The notes under the pieces were generated by a model that was given only the letters and a program-made list of their open reading frames with translations, did not search any database and was not told where the DNA came from. Both the position numbers and the translations under genes were made by a program. 64,000 nt of DNA from Dipteris shenzhenensis (taxonomy: Eukaryota; Polypodiophyta; Polypodiopsida; Gleicheniales): the NCBI GenBank assembly GCA_047967505.1, contig CM106539.1; one strand, 5' to 3'. Below, one piece after another: positions 10,921-23,140 of the stretch (its first letter is position 1; each line of letters begins with the position of its first letter).

Positions 10921-13794
10921 GTGTGAGATGTGGAAACATATAAAACCATTGTACTCTTTATTAGTCATATTCTATCATGCAATTAGTACCGTCTTTTGGA
11001 CCTTACATTTCTCTTACTTCACTTCTTGGCCACGATTTGTAATTTTGGATGCAGGTGATTCCTAATGCAGTGTCATCTCAGCAGGTCATAGAGGTAAAAC
11101 TAATAAATCTCAAGTCATTACTTAGATTGATTGTTTTTCTTTGTATTATTAGCCCTAACACCTTAATACGCTTTCCTACTACATCTTGCAGATCTTCTCA
11201 ATGTAAATGCTTTCTATTCTCAACCCTTACAAGGTGTTTCTTACGGAATGGATGTTTCAATGATGTGAATCAATTCATCTACACAAGCGATGCTGAAATG
11301 TGTATGTCGTTCTTACACTACATTACTAAGGCCTTCATATTATGAAGAGGCACTTTGTGGGTGTAGAGGATTTTGTAGATCCCTGGACCCCCTTATTAAG
11401 TATAACCAAAATCAAATGTTGAAGCTCATCCTTCTAGAATAAGTAAATTTTATAGCAACCAATTGAGTTGATTTTAATGTGTCTTGGTATTTTGTCCTTT
11501 CATTTCTTTTTGGAGAACTTGTCAGGGGAAAGGGAGGGGCATCTTGGGAAAGGTCTTATTGGGTAGAAGGGGCCGTCTGTTTATTATATCTTTATTGTAA
11601 ATTTACTTCATTTCTTTGCATTAATATTGAAAGCATAGTTGCAGACAGCTTTCTCTTGCTCCACCTCTAGATCTGAAGAATGTTCTATGGTTGATATGAA
11701 TATTTTGCACTGAAAGATTGATCTTTCTTGCTCCAACACTTTGCATTGATCCATGTAACTTTTGACCGACTTCCATTCTTGGGTGAGGGTGCTTTCCATT
11801 AGCACTGTAGTATGGTGAATCTGCTGAATTAGTCAACAAACTTTAATTGATCTAGGTTTCATCTCTTTAGAAATAGAGGTTATGGCATTCTCTACTATTG
11901 ATGTTAAAGTCAATTGTCAGCATTCTCTTTGCTTTCAATTGGAGGCTCTGGAAAATCTTAGTGATTGGATGTTGGTAAGCTTTTATCTCAAGTTTTCGCA
12001 GATTTGGGGCCATATACCAACGGTGGAGTCTCTCTCTCCCCCCTCTCTCTCCTTTTTCATTTCTCTAGGTTCTGATATTGGATTTGTTTGTTGCTCTAAT
12101 CTGTCTCTATTGGAGAAATTAGGAATGTGGGAATTTGGATGCCCATTTTCTCATAGTTTTGTGTTGTATGAGTTACATGGTGCGCTTGGTTGAGTTTCCC
12201 CTTAAACCTTTTTGAAATCAGAGAAGGGCACGTTCCCCAATGCATGGTCATGTGACTTGTTGGTTTTCTTTTTTCTTTCTTAAAAACCTTGAAAATTGAG
12301 GAGAGAATGTTCCCCTATGGACAGCTCATCATGATTTGTTGTTTGATATAAAACTCTAAACTACCAGGGCTTATTGGACAAGGTTGTAAGTAATGCTCTA
12401 GGTTCTTCTAGATTTTGTGCAGGCATGTCCCCAGAGTTTTTTGCATAATGAGCTTTGTTCGCTTCGTGTGTCTAAGGAGTTTTCAGGTCCTCCCACTAGG
12501 TGTAAGCATTAACTCTAGTTCCTCTTGGAATGTGATAACCAGGAAGCACAAAATATCTATTTTGTTCAAACTTTGTGGTCTAGTAATGAAAGGGGAGTAA
12601 GACTATCCAAGTTTTTGTCTAAATTCCACTATTGAGGTTTGCAGTACTCATTGGTATTGTGGTTTAGCATCTTTACAAGCCACCTTTGACACTACAATTT
12701 GGATCTCAGCTTGGTTTTCAATTTCGTGTGTCTTGCTGTTTTTTATAAGTAATAGCTTATTTTTTTTCAATGAAATCAATGTGGACTAGGATCTTGAAGT
12801 GTTTGAGGGAATGTGTTGTCTTGCTCGATCAGTGATTTCTTTGTTATGATTAGCAATGGACAGTGTTTTTGAGTTCTCTCTTAGGAACTACTTCACGGCT
12901 TGAGGAACTCATTTTTATCTGTGATGACCTTTATTTTTATCATCATCATTTAATTCCTGCAAATTTCATAGAGCTAACATACAAATCGTGCAGTCTCCAT
13001 ACTAGTCTGCAAATCTTATCTGATGCAGGAGCATGAAAGCATTAGGTCTCAAAAAGGATCTTGTTTTGGGTTCTGGTCTCAAATCCTGGTGCTCAGCTTG
13101 CAAAGGTAGTGCTTCTCAAAATTTGTGGAGATAACAAAAGCTCAAGAAGCTGACATAATTTTTTGGGGTCTAATCCTGGTTCTCAGCATACGAAGGTGGC
13201 AATTCTAAAAATTTGTACACACACACTGACACTAGTTCAGAATAAGGCTTAGATAGTGTGAAACGTTCTTGATGAATTTAAAGAAGCGCAAAGCTGGCAA
13301 ACTGTATTTACTGTAATGTGTGAGATATATAACTGGACATGGAAAGTTGTCAAGCCTGTTTCTAGTGGTATACTATCATGACATGTCTTTATTTGACTTA
13401 CAAAGTCCTAACAGATTATATGTGTATATTTGGGTTGTCAATGTGTCTTATCTGTGATTACTGATATAGCTATTGTGGCAATGTTTAATCTGGTTAGAGT
13501 GTATGAGTGACGATCATCTGAATTAGTATTAGAAATTGATGTGTAAGAGAACTCTACCCCTACCCATAGTACATAGTATGAGCTAGGATATGAAATATGA
13601 AGCTCATTGCTTGAACAGACCTGGAAAACTGTGTAGTAGCTATAGCTCTTTGCTAGAACATTTAGTCAACCCACTTTTCTTTGGTTGGTTCATGTTTACT
13701 ATGATATAAAATTGTAACTGGTTTTAGCACCCTGGTTTATTTGGGACTGCTAACAGTGTTGTACTCTGACTTTTGTGATATTTCATGGTGAATT
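10921..13794. other. non-coding stretch without recognised features
   Basis: AT-rich DNA with no long frame and no transposon domain that I can recognise. A few short stretches look exon-like (bounded by AG and GT, for example 11055-11093 and 12423-12488), but their frames do not join. Intron or intergenic DNA is the most likely content. Confidence 0.5.
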
Positions 13795-14004
13795 TTGGGT
13801 ATAAGAATGCAAGATTGGGGATTGTACAATTGGGAGTTCTCATGCATCAAGTCAGATCAAAGATTGGTTAAATGGTCAAGCTTGCTGAGATTGGATGGGT
13901 GGTTTGAAGGCGAAAGTGAAGATATGAACCGTGTGCAAGAACCACCAAAGAATCCCATTGATGCGTCAAAGTACCTGCAAATGTTGAGTCTCGCACATCC
14001 ATGA
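13795..14004 (+). CDS. possible terminal exon of an unknown host gene
   Basis: An open stretch ends at a TGA at 14002-14004. It reads like real protein rather than random frame: mixed composition, WSSLLRLDGWFEGESED in the middle, and ending NPIDASKYLQMLSLAHP. I do not recognise the family. There is no plausible promoter or good start nearby, so if real it would be the last exon of a gene whose other exons lie upstream, perhaps before the chromovirus. A possible 3' splice site lies just upstream near 13800. It could equally be a gene fragment or chance. Low confidence. Confidence 0.25.
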   Translation: MGIRMQDWGLYNWEFSCIKSDQRLVKWSSLLRLDGWFEGESEDMNRVQEPPKNPIDASKYLQMLSLAHP

Positions 14005-14192
14005 ATGCCTATGCAGCACGCACATAAGTTTTAAAAAAATTGCATGTCATGTTCTATCTATCTTGCTATGACATTGTTCCTTCAATTGTTTTCTGAAACA
14101 ATCAAAGATAAAGGAACAACAAACTCGGTTGACACATTAACTAAAATTGCTACATATTTTTTAATTGTTATTTTAGTCATCCCCTAAGGGCC

Positions 14193-14487
14193 AATGAGCA
14201 ACAAATATGACTATTCTAAAGGGAAGCATTAGATTGGGCCCTCAATAAGTAGTGAAATTCAATGACAACCCAGAAAATCAACACAAATGAGCAACAAATA
14301 TGACTATTCTAAAGGGAAGCATTAGATTGGGCCCTCAATAAGTAGTGAAATTCAATGACAACCCAGAAAATCAACAAATATGAGGAAGGGTGCCAATGAG
14401 CAACAAATATGACTATTCTAAAGGGAAGCATTAGATTGGGCCCTCAATAAGTAGTGAAATTCAATGACAACCCAGAAAATCAACACA
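14193..14487. repeat. three tandem copies of a ~93-bp unit
   Basis: Copies start at 14193, 14286 and 14395, each opening AATGAGCAACAAATATG and ending near AAAATCAACA. The second copy carries about 16 extra bases at its end. The copies are almost identical, so the expansion looks recent. The unit has no coding sense that I can see. Confidence 0.9.
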
Positions 14488-15040
14488 AGGAAGCTTCACT
14501 AGATGCAATAATGTGGTGTTTTGCCTACTCAAGGAAAAAGTACAATACCCAAGCTAGATGTGCAATTGTTGTAACCTCAAGGATGGGGAAAAAAATGGAT
14601 GACTTGCATGCCTTGGATCAAGGCTGGGTAGAGCATTTTTAGACCTCGTTGAAAAGTATAAGAATGTGAGCCTTGCCCAAGCCAAAAGAATCAAAAAGTG
14701 TTAAGAGGAGAACATTGTACTTAGAGAACAACCTAATACTCCTCTATAGATGTGACATTAAATTGAGATACTTTGTAGAGGAAGCTCAACACATTTAAAG
14801 CAAAAGGTTTGTTCAGTCGAGTATACATCGTATGCAAGTCATACTATCAAGTCGAGGGTCGCCACATGCCCTTGGACCTATGATGTTCCCCAAGAGACCC
14901 GCCACTTCTTGAGGGGGCAACTCTCTCTATTACTTGGCATTTTGGTTGTCAATAGTATTGAGGTCAAAAGGCCTATATATGTCTTTGGAAAAGGACCATC
15001 TAATATTGTTGCTGCTAAAGGACCTACTAAACATGTTTCC
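14488..15040. other. unassigned stretch before a short tandem repeat
   Basis: No transposon domain recognised. Short open frames (for example 14454-14642 and 14909-15355 on the plus strand) have no family I know. The second owes its length partly to the repeat that follows. Confidence 0.4.
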
Positions 15041-15255
15041 AAAGGATATATCCCACTTGCCAAAGAACACTCGGCTACTAAGGAAGTTAAAGCTGAAGCT
15101 ATTAAGAGTCTCAAGGTTCCAAAGGATATATCCCACTTGCCAAAGAACACTCGGCTACTAAGGAAGTTGAAGCTACTAAACATGTTTCCAAAGGATATAT
15201 CCCACTTGCCAAAGAACACTTGGCTACTAAGGAAGTTGAAGCTGAAGCTGCTAAC
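15041..15255. repeat. three tandem copies of a 66-80-bp unit
   Basis: Units begin at 15041, 15121 and 15190 with AAAGGATATATCCCACTTGC, and each continues with an AAGGAAGTT block. The spacing differs (80 and 69 bp), so the reading frame is not kept between copies, which argues against a coding repeat. Confidence 0.85.
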
Positions 15256-15412
15256 AGTCTCAAGTTCCCCGACTCCTCCAAGGTTAAAGAGGAGTGACTA
15301 TTATCTATTACTTTGTTATTTATCTTATCTAGATGCCATGGTGCTTTCTTTATGACAGCTTTTGTGGAGAATTCCATGAGAATCTGAGGTATGTACAATA
15401 TTTTTTTTCCCT

Positions 15413-15416
<4 letters not shown>

Positions 15417-15462
<46 letters not shown>
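15417..15462. repeat. (AT)n microsatellite
   Basis: About 23 uninterrupted AT dinucleotides. Confidence 0.97.
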
Positions 15463-15464
<2 letters not shown>

Positions 15465-15721
15465 TTCATACCTCTATAGATATGCTTGTTCATTTGGAAT
15501 TTTCTTATATACATGTCATCTACATGTGTTTCTACGTGTTGTTAAATAGAACACAAAATAACCTTGCTGTCATGGATTGAAGAAACCAAAAAATAGAGAG
15601 AGTAAAGGAGGGGAGTTCTACAAAACAACTGATTGTTTTCAAAGGTGCAAAGAGGAACCATTACGGTAGTTAGTAAATTCATCAAGTATGGAAAGCCTAC
15701 TAAAACAGTAACCACTTGTTA

Positions 15722-16135
15722 GGAAATTAGTACTAAATCAATACTAAATCCATATTAGTGTTGCTATTGTATTAATATATTAGTACTATATTAGTAGTAA
15801 TATATCAGCACTAATATATTAGCACTAATATATTAATACTAATATATTGCTATTATATTATTATTAATAATATATTAGTACTAATAAATTTAGTACTAGT
15901 ACATTAGTACTAATATATTAATATTAAATTAGTACTAAATAATGTATCAGCACTAATGTATTAGTACTAAATCAATACTGATTCCATACTAAATCAGTAC
16001 TAATATATTAATACTAAATCAATACTAATTTCATACTAAATCAATACTAATATATCAATACTAAACAATACTATATCAGCACTAATATATTAGTCCTAAA
16101 TCAATACTAATTCCATACTAAATCAGTACTAATAT
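15722..16135. repeat. AT-rich minisatellite built on TAGTACTAA / ATACTAAATC
   Basis: About 400 bp made almost entirely of short variants of TATTAGTACTAAT and AATCAATACTAAT. TAGTACTA is self-complementary, so the array can fold into many small hairpins. A stray unit recurs at about 16388-16420. No coding sequence. Confidence 0.85.
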
Positions 16136-17330
16136 AGGAGTAGAAATTTATATATAGGATCATGAAAAGGATTGCTCCTCATTTTGATAGTGGGAAAGGC
16201 ACCTGAGATGGATTCGTTATGGAAAATACCGATGTGACTAGTGAGGTAGTACCTTCTCGAGATGGATTTGTTGTAGTATGCAAGTGACGTTAAATGCAAA
16301 ATGAACAGTCACATGCAATCTTTAGTGAATGAAGCTATGCAGGGGGCCTCTAGGGAAGCAAGCTTCTCTTTCCAAAGCAAATTGGTCGATACTAAATGAG
16401 TACTAAATTAGTACTATACTGGATCATGAAAAGGATGGCTCCTCATTCTCATGTGGTGGCAAAGGCACTCAAGGTGTAATGTCTTGAGAGAGAAGGTGAT
16501 TGGGGTGGTGGGGTGATAGGTTCTAACTTCTTAGGCTTAAAATTTGTGCTAGTACCAGTGATGTGTGACATGAAATGAATAGTGCCAAAGTGCATGAAAC
16601 CTTCAATTCTCGGAGTGGACTTGAATGACATGCATTGGGCCAATTTAGATGGTTTGTCTAAAGAGACCTCTTACTCTTCACCCTCTTGTTGGAAGATAGG
16701 CTAAATACATTGAAAGAGAGCATGCCTTCTCATTAGTTTAATGAAGCTTTGGAGGGAAACTCCTTCCCAAGCCTCCGAAACTCAGAATAGAACCCATGTA
16801 GTTATTGGAAAGATGCATCTGTCATGGCAAGCAAACTCCAAAAAGATGGACTCCATGCAAATCCTACGTTTGTGTAAAGAAGTGAATTGTGTGCAAGCAG
16901 ACTCATAATTATAGGTCAACAATATCCAAGGAAGCAGAACAAAGGATTAACCGAGCTTTAGATATGGATGAATTTATGCTTGAGGAAAAGATTGTAAAGG
17001 TGAATGCTGAGCGCATTATGATGTTGCAATTTGTGAGACGCCATCATGCACATGTTTTGATTTTCAAGGAAGATTGACAAAGCAAAAACCCTATTTGGCA
17101 TGCAAGCACTTGTACTTTGTGTTTCTAAGAGTACATGGTTAAACCAGGATATGCACATGTTCATGCATCAACCCATTATGAAGACGTCGAAAGTAAGTTT
17201 TGCACTGTCCAAGGAATGGAATTGCTCTTAAATTGTGGCTATAATGTTATGTTAACATCCACATAGTAGAATCACCGAATGCAAGGTAATCAGTGATTAG
17301 AGGTGATTAGGCTTCACGATCTACTTCAAC
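16136..17330. other. non-coding stretch with one dispersed duplicate
   Basis: A block opening GGATCATGAAAAGGAT (about 16158) recurs at about 16422, each time after TACTAA-type repeats, so the array and its flank were duplicated together. A 62-codon frame at 16889-17077 is unrecognised and I do not call it a gene. Confidence 0.5.
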
Positions 17331-17540
17331 GAACAAGCTCAGGGAGTTTGATCCCCAAATACCCCAAGGCCAAAGATTGCAGGCAACGTGCACATGGAAG
17401 GAGTACAGCTCAAACTCAAGGAGTTTGATCCCCATATATCCAAAAGCCAAAGACTCCAGGAAACGTGCACAGATTGTATGTTCCAACTAACACCCGAGAC
17501 TAAAGACTACAAGCAACGTGCACATTTCAGGTCTACGTCC
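17331..17540. repeat. two to three diverged copies of a ~66-bp unit
   Basis: CAAGGAGTTTGATCCCCA-type blocks near 17340 and 17406 are each followed by CCAAAGA(T/C)T and an AACGTGCACA block. A third, partial copy ends near 17523. Confidence 0.7.
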
Positions 17541-17617
17541 ATGAAACGTGCCAGGCTTGTTGTCCCAGGCGCTTTAATATGGTTAACACAAGTGCTATTT
17601 CCACTAGTAGGGAGAGA

Positions 17618-18101
17618 TGCAAAGAATAGCAATATGCCTTGGCACCCTACGGGCCCAAGAGCCTTTGGTTGTAAAAGAGAAGGAGAGTGCTAAAAGGAAA
17701 ACGGTTGGCCCTCCCTTCAAAAGGTGACTTGTATAAAAGGCCAAAGGGTTGACTTTGGTCTTCATTGTTGTTTGCACAAGTTTGAATACAAGCTCCCTCT
17801 TCTCTTCCAAGAGAGTGTTTTGGGTGTTCTCTTGTGTCCATTGTAGTTCCCTTGTGTTTTCCACTCCATCCCCCTTCACTCTCCTCTTCCCTTCTCCTTC
17901 TCCTTCCCTTCTCCCCCTCCTCTCCCCTCTTCCCCTTCCCTCTTTCTCGCGTGGAAACACATATTGCAACAATTCGGAGGCTGCTTGAGTGACACTTGCG
18001 GATGACTCGTGCCTTGCATTGCTCTCACAAGGAGTAGCTTGGAGTAGAGGCATCTCTTCAACATCCCCACAACATGTGAGTCACCGCCGAGACCCACCAC
18101 A
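17618..18101 (+). repeat. 5' LTR of a Tat/Athila-like gypsy element
   Basis: The right end, CCACCACA, is followed directly by a tRNA-Asp-like primer site. The body contains GACTTGTATAAAAGG (TATA-like, near 17729) and a C/T-rich block at 17860-17945. An inverted relative lies at 36763-37233 and matches over most of its length, which defines both ends approximately. The left end (TGCAAAG) is inferred from that comparison. Confidence 0.7.
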
Positions 18102-18122
18102 TTTTTAGTGCCGCTGTCGAGG
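18102..18122 (+). promoter_or_regulatory. primer binding site, tRNA-Asp type
   Basis: TTTTTAGTGCCGCTGTCGAG closely resembles the TGGCGCCGTTGCCGGGGA-type site of plant Tat/Athila elements. It marks the start of the internal region. Confidence 0.7.
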
Positions 18123-18524
18123 AGAAAAGGTATGGAGGAAGTGAGTGTGGACGAAAAAGTAGGAAAACTGTTTTTGCTTGATGGAAAGTCATTTTGGAGC
18201 ATTTGAAGCTTGTTTTTTATGCTTTTAAGTGTTATGAGTTGATAGGAACTTAGTGTGTGTGATTAAGGAGTGTGTGAGGTCCAAACACATCAAAAAACAA
18301 CAAAAATGTTGATTCTTGCCAAATTTTGAAGTTGTTTTGTGTTCTAGAACTCACCCCTCATGAAATTTTACATTTTTGCTTGCAAAAAGTGTTTTTTCTT
18401 TAAGTTTTTAGGTGAACTAGGTAGTGTAGCAACCCCCTAGCATAATAAATCCAGGACAGAAACTCAAAACATTTAAAAAATCCTTAAAAATCAATAAATG
18501 ACACTGTGTTTCACTATCCCACCG

Positions 18525-19290
18525 AGTCGACGCCATAGGATTATCCTGTCGACCGGTGCATTAGCCATATCCCATCGGCCAAACCCCGTTGACCCGATGC
18601 CATAAAGCTATCTCGCCGACCTAACTTTTGTAACCCACCGCCCCAATTAAATGTGTGTCAAAGTTACTATCTCGCCGACCTAACAATCGTTGACCCGTGG
18701 CTTTAGAGATATCCCATCAACCGTTGCTATCCTGTTACTTCGCCGCCGGTGTGGTGAACCCACCCCCATGCCCGTGGTCATATCCATATCCCTCCGATCA
18801 TCACATTACAGCTATCACACTGACCGTCGCTATTTTCATTCCGTCGCCCATCTCGCGATACGCTTACTCTGCCGATCATCGCATCATGCCTATCACACCA
18901 CCCATCGCTATTTTCATTCCACCGATCAGTGCTATTTTATTATGCCGCCCGTCGCGATACGCTTACTCTGTCGATCATTGCGTCACACCTATCATGTTGC
19001 CCGTTGCAATTGTCGATCCCCACCCCTATCACAATAACTATACTGCCGCTCGACGCGCTATCTGTATCCTACCACCTTGTGATCCTGCCAAACACGTGGT
19101 AAGATCTATCTCACCGGTCGTTGCAATACATCTATCCCGATGCCCATTGTCATTCTTACTTCGCCGCCATCGTTGCGATATGCTTAAGCCGCCACGTGCC
19201 GCTATACTAGTATCCCGTCGCTCGATGTGATACCCTATCCCTCCAACCGTTGCCATAGAACTATCCCGCTGACCGTCGCGATACCTCTGG
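18525..19290 (+). repeat. CpG-rich minisatellite in the gypsy leader
   Basis: Degenerate tandem units of roughly 25-30 bp around the motif CCGACCGTCGCCATAGA plus CTATCCCG (or CTATCTCG). CpG is far more common here than in the flanks. Open frames across it (18690-19230) are Ile/Ser/His-rich by-products of the repeat. A second array with the same motif is at 27850-28235. Confidence 0.8.
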
Positions 19291-19342
19291 GGTAGACAAA
19301 GAATTTTATTTATTTTTAATCCAAAACCTCAGTTCAGCTTGA

Positions 19343-20850
19343 GTGTGCTTTATAGAGGCCTCCCACATGCACTTGAGGTCCGGAAGAATTTTGCCAAAGG
19401 ATCCCGTGCCAGAAGATAGTGCTTCGAGCTATGCTCAGCCTACCCTCCGCCCTAGCTATGGATCCGGAAGCTCTATCCCTAGACTCCACTCATTAGTCCG
19501 ACCAAAAACTCTATCTAGCTTCGACGAGACAGAAAGCTTGGAAGAAGTAATGTAAGACCCCTCGGGTCCAAGGGCATCTAAAGCCCCATTCGCAAGTGTA
19601 GCCTCTCCCAACTCGCCTGCACCTTCCATTGCATCCAGGCTGAGAGGTACGTTCTCCAACATGTTCGAACGCTTAAGCCAAAGAGAGTCAGCAGATATGG
19701 AGAGCCCCTTTGTTGGCATGTCTGCAGGGAGGGAAGGTTAGCAACATCCAGCTCCCAAACCACAGACCAGGACGAAAATCACCTTCGCAGATCCAGGACC
19801 CTCCGCCTATGCAAGACCTTCCCAATGGGAACACATGGATGATGAGGATCCATGGATGAGGGAATTCCGAAGGCAAGACCCCAACTGAGGGGATGCTAGG
19901 AACTTCCAAGGTGGAACACCTTATGAACCCCCAATAGTCCAAGTGCCACCAAGCTTATCGCCCATTGCATGGAACTAACGTTCCCATGCCCTAGGACCCA
20001 CCTCCTTCAAGATTACATCCCTTCTCATCTATACCTGTTGCACCGATGAATGCAAGCCTTGGCACATCCATTCCAATGCCGATACCAAAAACTACGTGGA
20101 TACCACCACCTAGGCCAGGCTTAAGGCCCACAGTAACACCATCTCTGCTAGCCGCTCAAACAGTGTTAATTGATGAGGCAATGCACATCTTGGTAGATGC
20201 CCTAAGAAGGGGGGCCACACCACCTCCACCCACCCCAGTGTTTCCTGCAGGGATAGCAAATCCCTCGTGGAGCAAACCCATAGCAATCTCCAAGTTAATG
20301 ACCAAGTTCCTTGGAGAGGGAGACCCGATGTCCCACATGGAGCGATTTGAACAAATTTGCAAAGCTTTTGGCACTCCCAGAGACCTGGAGATGGCCAATG
20401 CATTTTGTCTCAGCTTGGATGGCAAGGTAGGCTAATGGTATAGAGCTCTCACCCCAGAAGGGAAGAACAACTGGGAGACATTGAGAAAGGCCTTTATTGT
20501 GGGGCCTAGCCCCAAGATTCCCCCACATCCCCTAACCCAGTCCAAGAAGGCCATTTGAGTAGGTGACGGCTCTGACCAGGTGCTTATCTAGGACTATTTA
20601 GATGAGCAAACAGCTACTCTCACCACCTCCTCTGCTTCTAAACAAGCTTCCACCCAGGGTGACCCTGAAGTGCCTTCGAGTCCAGAGGTAAACAATCCAG
20701 TGCGGGCTCAAGGCCTAGCACCATCGCCCTCCTATAAGGAGACCTATCCTGACCCAGTCCTAGAAAAGCAATACATAAAAGATGCCCAAAACTTGGTACG
20801 GGACTGCCAGGAGAAGTTCGAGCATCTATACTAAAGGCCAGTAGAGGGTC
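19343..20850 (+). pseudogene. gypsy Gag, degenerate
   Basis: Gag forms the particle that packages the element RNA. The likely start is ATG at 19367 (MHLRSGRILPKDP), a typical opening for plant gypsy Gag. An in-frame upstream ATG at 19343 is less likely. After an early stop, pieces continue in several frames: a Pro-rich linker, then the retrotransposon Gag domain with FLGEGDPMSHMERFEQI (about 20305), MANAFCLSLDGK (about 20391) and WYRALTPEGKNNWETL (about 20437). The domain is followed by a Ser/Pro-rich linker (about 20620-20760). Stops and frameshifts throughout. No zinc knuckle was found. Confidence 0.7.
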
Positions 20851-21770
20851 AAATACTATTCATCCAGCCCACCTGATGGGCCACTGAGGTGCGAAATTAC
20901 TCAAGGTGCTGGAAAGGGTGGAGGAAGAGGAACACCTGAGCTTTGAGCACTCAGAAGCTTCGAATCTGATGCAGAAGATGTTCCAGGAAGACCCAGTGTT
21001 GCAAAACCTCCAGGAGGAAGGAGACTTGTATGGATTCGAGGACATGTTGTCCATGGAAGAAGAGACTTCACAAGAACCCTACAATAGTGCTGGGTTAGCT
21101 GACTTCCTATCAACAAAGGTAAAAATGTTGATCGATTCCCTACTAAGAGGAAATCCCATTCTATGGCATGATCTATCCAATTGGATGAACAGACCGTCCT
21201 TACCCTCAGTCCCTACTAGCCCTAAGCCCAACCAATTGATGCCAGAAAAGGGGCAAAACCTACCTAAGGTTCCCATCAACAAGCTAGGCCAGTACTTTGA
21301 GGGTGATGACACAAATGCTACTATCCCCATAGTCTATCAAATCCAGAAGGTTGAAGCCATCCTAGATGGGGGAGCGGGAGTGAGTATCTGCACCAAGGAA
21401 TGCTGGGTGAAATGGGGAAAACCCACACTCAAGTAGACCCATCTAGTAGTAAAGCTAGCCGATGGGGGAACTGCTGAGCCCCTAGGAGTGCTTACTCGCA
21501 TAAACATTAAGGTATTTGGATTCAGGTACCCCGTCAAGTTCATAGTCATGGACTTCACTCGACAACCAGAATATGAAGCTATCCTAGGCAGGCCCTTCTT
21601 GCGAATGTCCGGACTCGTGCATGACTAGCATAATGATAACATCTACTTGCAACACAAGGAGCAAACCATGAGAGTGGACTTGCACACCTACAAGGCCCAC
21701 CCATTGTCATGTCACCTCTTTGTCGCACAGAATCCGACACCGCCACCCGAACCACCTCCGTAAAGCCCTG
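20851..21770 (+). pseudogene. gypsy protease region
   Basis: An acidic segment (20906 onward, EEEEHLSFEHSEASNLMQKM) leads to a linker and an aspartic protease. The active site reads VEAILDGGAGVSICTKE near 21349, with D-G-G where D-S/T-G is usual, a variant seen in some plant gypsy families. After a TAG at 21434-21436 the same frame gives LVVKLADGGTAEPLG, GFRYPVKFIVMDF and EAILGRPFLRMSG, the normal protease ending. Gly-Arg-Pro is the family hallmark. Broken by stops at 21434 and about 21627. Confidence 0.75.
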
Positions 21771-23140
21771 TGACAAGGAAGAGGATGAGAAGGAGTCTAA
21801 TGACTTCTAGTATATGCACCTCTCCCCGAGCCACAATTCTCACAGGATTGGATGCACATCTTAGCCAATATAGCCCCCAACCCATATTCATCATCAATGA
21901 TCTCACCCCCAATGGGGAGAATGCCTTAATAGCTCTCTTACAAGAGTACAAGGAGTGCATGGCCTGGAAGTACATCGACATGAAGGGAGATCCTGCTACA
22001 GTAGTGCAACACACAATCCCCATGCTAGATGATGCTAGGCCGGTATGTCAACACCCCTACCCTATGAATCCTAAATACGCACTCATAGTGAGGGAAGAAA
22101 TCTAGAAGCTCATAGATGTGGGATTCATCTATGAGATTGAGCATATGGATTGAGTATCACCCATCATAATAGTCCTAAAGAAAAATGGGAAATTTGAGTA
22201 TGCGTGGATTTGAAAAAGGTTAATGCTGACACTAGACATGCCCACTACCCCTTGCCATTCACGGAACATGTTCTAGAAAGGGTAGCCAGAAAGGAAGCGT
22301 ATAGCTTCCTAGACGGATTTTCAGGTTACAACCAAGTGTTGATCGCACCGCAAGATCAACATAAAACCGCCTTCACCACCACCGAATGTTGGGGTGTGTA
22401 TGCAACTAGGGTGATGATACTCGGATTAACCAATGCCCTTGCTACCTTCCAACGGATGATGATCACGGTATTCAAAGAGTATCTGAGAGACTTTGTGGAA
22501 GTCTTCTTGGACGAGATCTGTGTGAACTCGAAGTGGGATGACCACCTAAGGTACCTCATGCTCATCCTCAAGAAATGCCACTTATACTACATATCCCTCA
22601 ATCCTCTTAAGTGCCAGTTTTGGATCAAACATGGTGTCATCGTAGGCCACATTTGTCCTGGAATGGAATCTCTACGGACCATAATAAAATCAAACTTATC
22701 TTGGAGTTACCACCCCTCACCAATGCCAAGGAAGTCCAATGATTTACTAACCACACAGGCTATTACAGGAGATTCATCTTGTTCTATGTGAACATAGCCC
22801 GTGCCCATTATACAAACTGCTAGTATCATTTGAGTGGACCGAGGAATGCCAAATATCCTTTGAAATCCTCAAACTAGCTCTAGCCACTGCACCAATATTA
22901 AGGTCACCCGACTGGAATTTAATATTCCATGTCCATATTGATGCCTCCAACTTTGCCATCGGGTGTGTGTTAGCCCAACCCGAGGAACATAATCTGGATT
23001 ACCCAGTATACTTTGCGAGCCACCAACTAAACGAGGTCGAAGTTAACTACACCACAATTGAGAGGGAAGTTCTTGCCATGGTCTATGCAGTTAAGAAGTT
23101 TAGGCATGGCTAACAAGTTTGTCTTCTTTGTGGACCACCA
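21771..23140 (+). pseudogene. gypsy reverse transcriptase and RNase H
   Basis: The RT starts with a linker (FIINDLTPNGENALIALLQE) and PYPMNPKYALIVREEI. It then has stops at 22102-22104 and at 22151-22153 (TGA where Trp is expected before V-S-P-I). RT blocks are CVDLKKVNADTRHAHYPLPF, YSFLDGFSGYNQVLIAPQD, ILGLTNALATFQRMM and VEVFLDEICVNSK. The last is the active-site strand, with the second Asp changed to Glu, so the enzyme would be dead. RNase H follows after frameshifts: HVHIDASNFAIGCVLAQ (about 22931) and YTTIEREVLAMVYAVKKF (about 23049). Degenerate. Confidence 0.85.

Noticed and set aside
11055-11093. Exon-like segment (VIPNAVSSQQVIE) bounded by CAG and GTAAAA
   Set aside because: The frame does not connect to the next exon-like segment near 11193 without a stop, and no other evidence of a gene was found.
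12423-12488. Exon-like segment (ACPQSFLHNELCSLRVSKEF)
   Set aside because: Splice-like borders only. No neighbouring exon in a compatible frame and no recognised protein.
14193-15255. Clustered direct repeats considered as a CRISPR-like array
   Set aside because: The repeats are contiguous or of uneven spacing, without unique spacers or cas genes, and the DNA is eukaryotic.
17604-18202. Minus-strand frames of 108 and 149 codons
   Set aside because: They overlap the gypsy LTR and its C/T-rich block and have no protein-like features.
18690-19256. 177-codon and 115-codon frames
   Set aside because: They translate a tandem repeat in two or three frames equally well, with no conserved domain.
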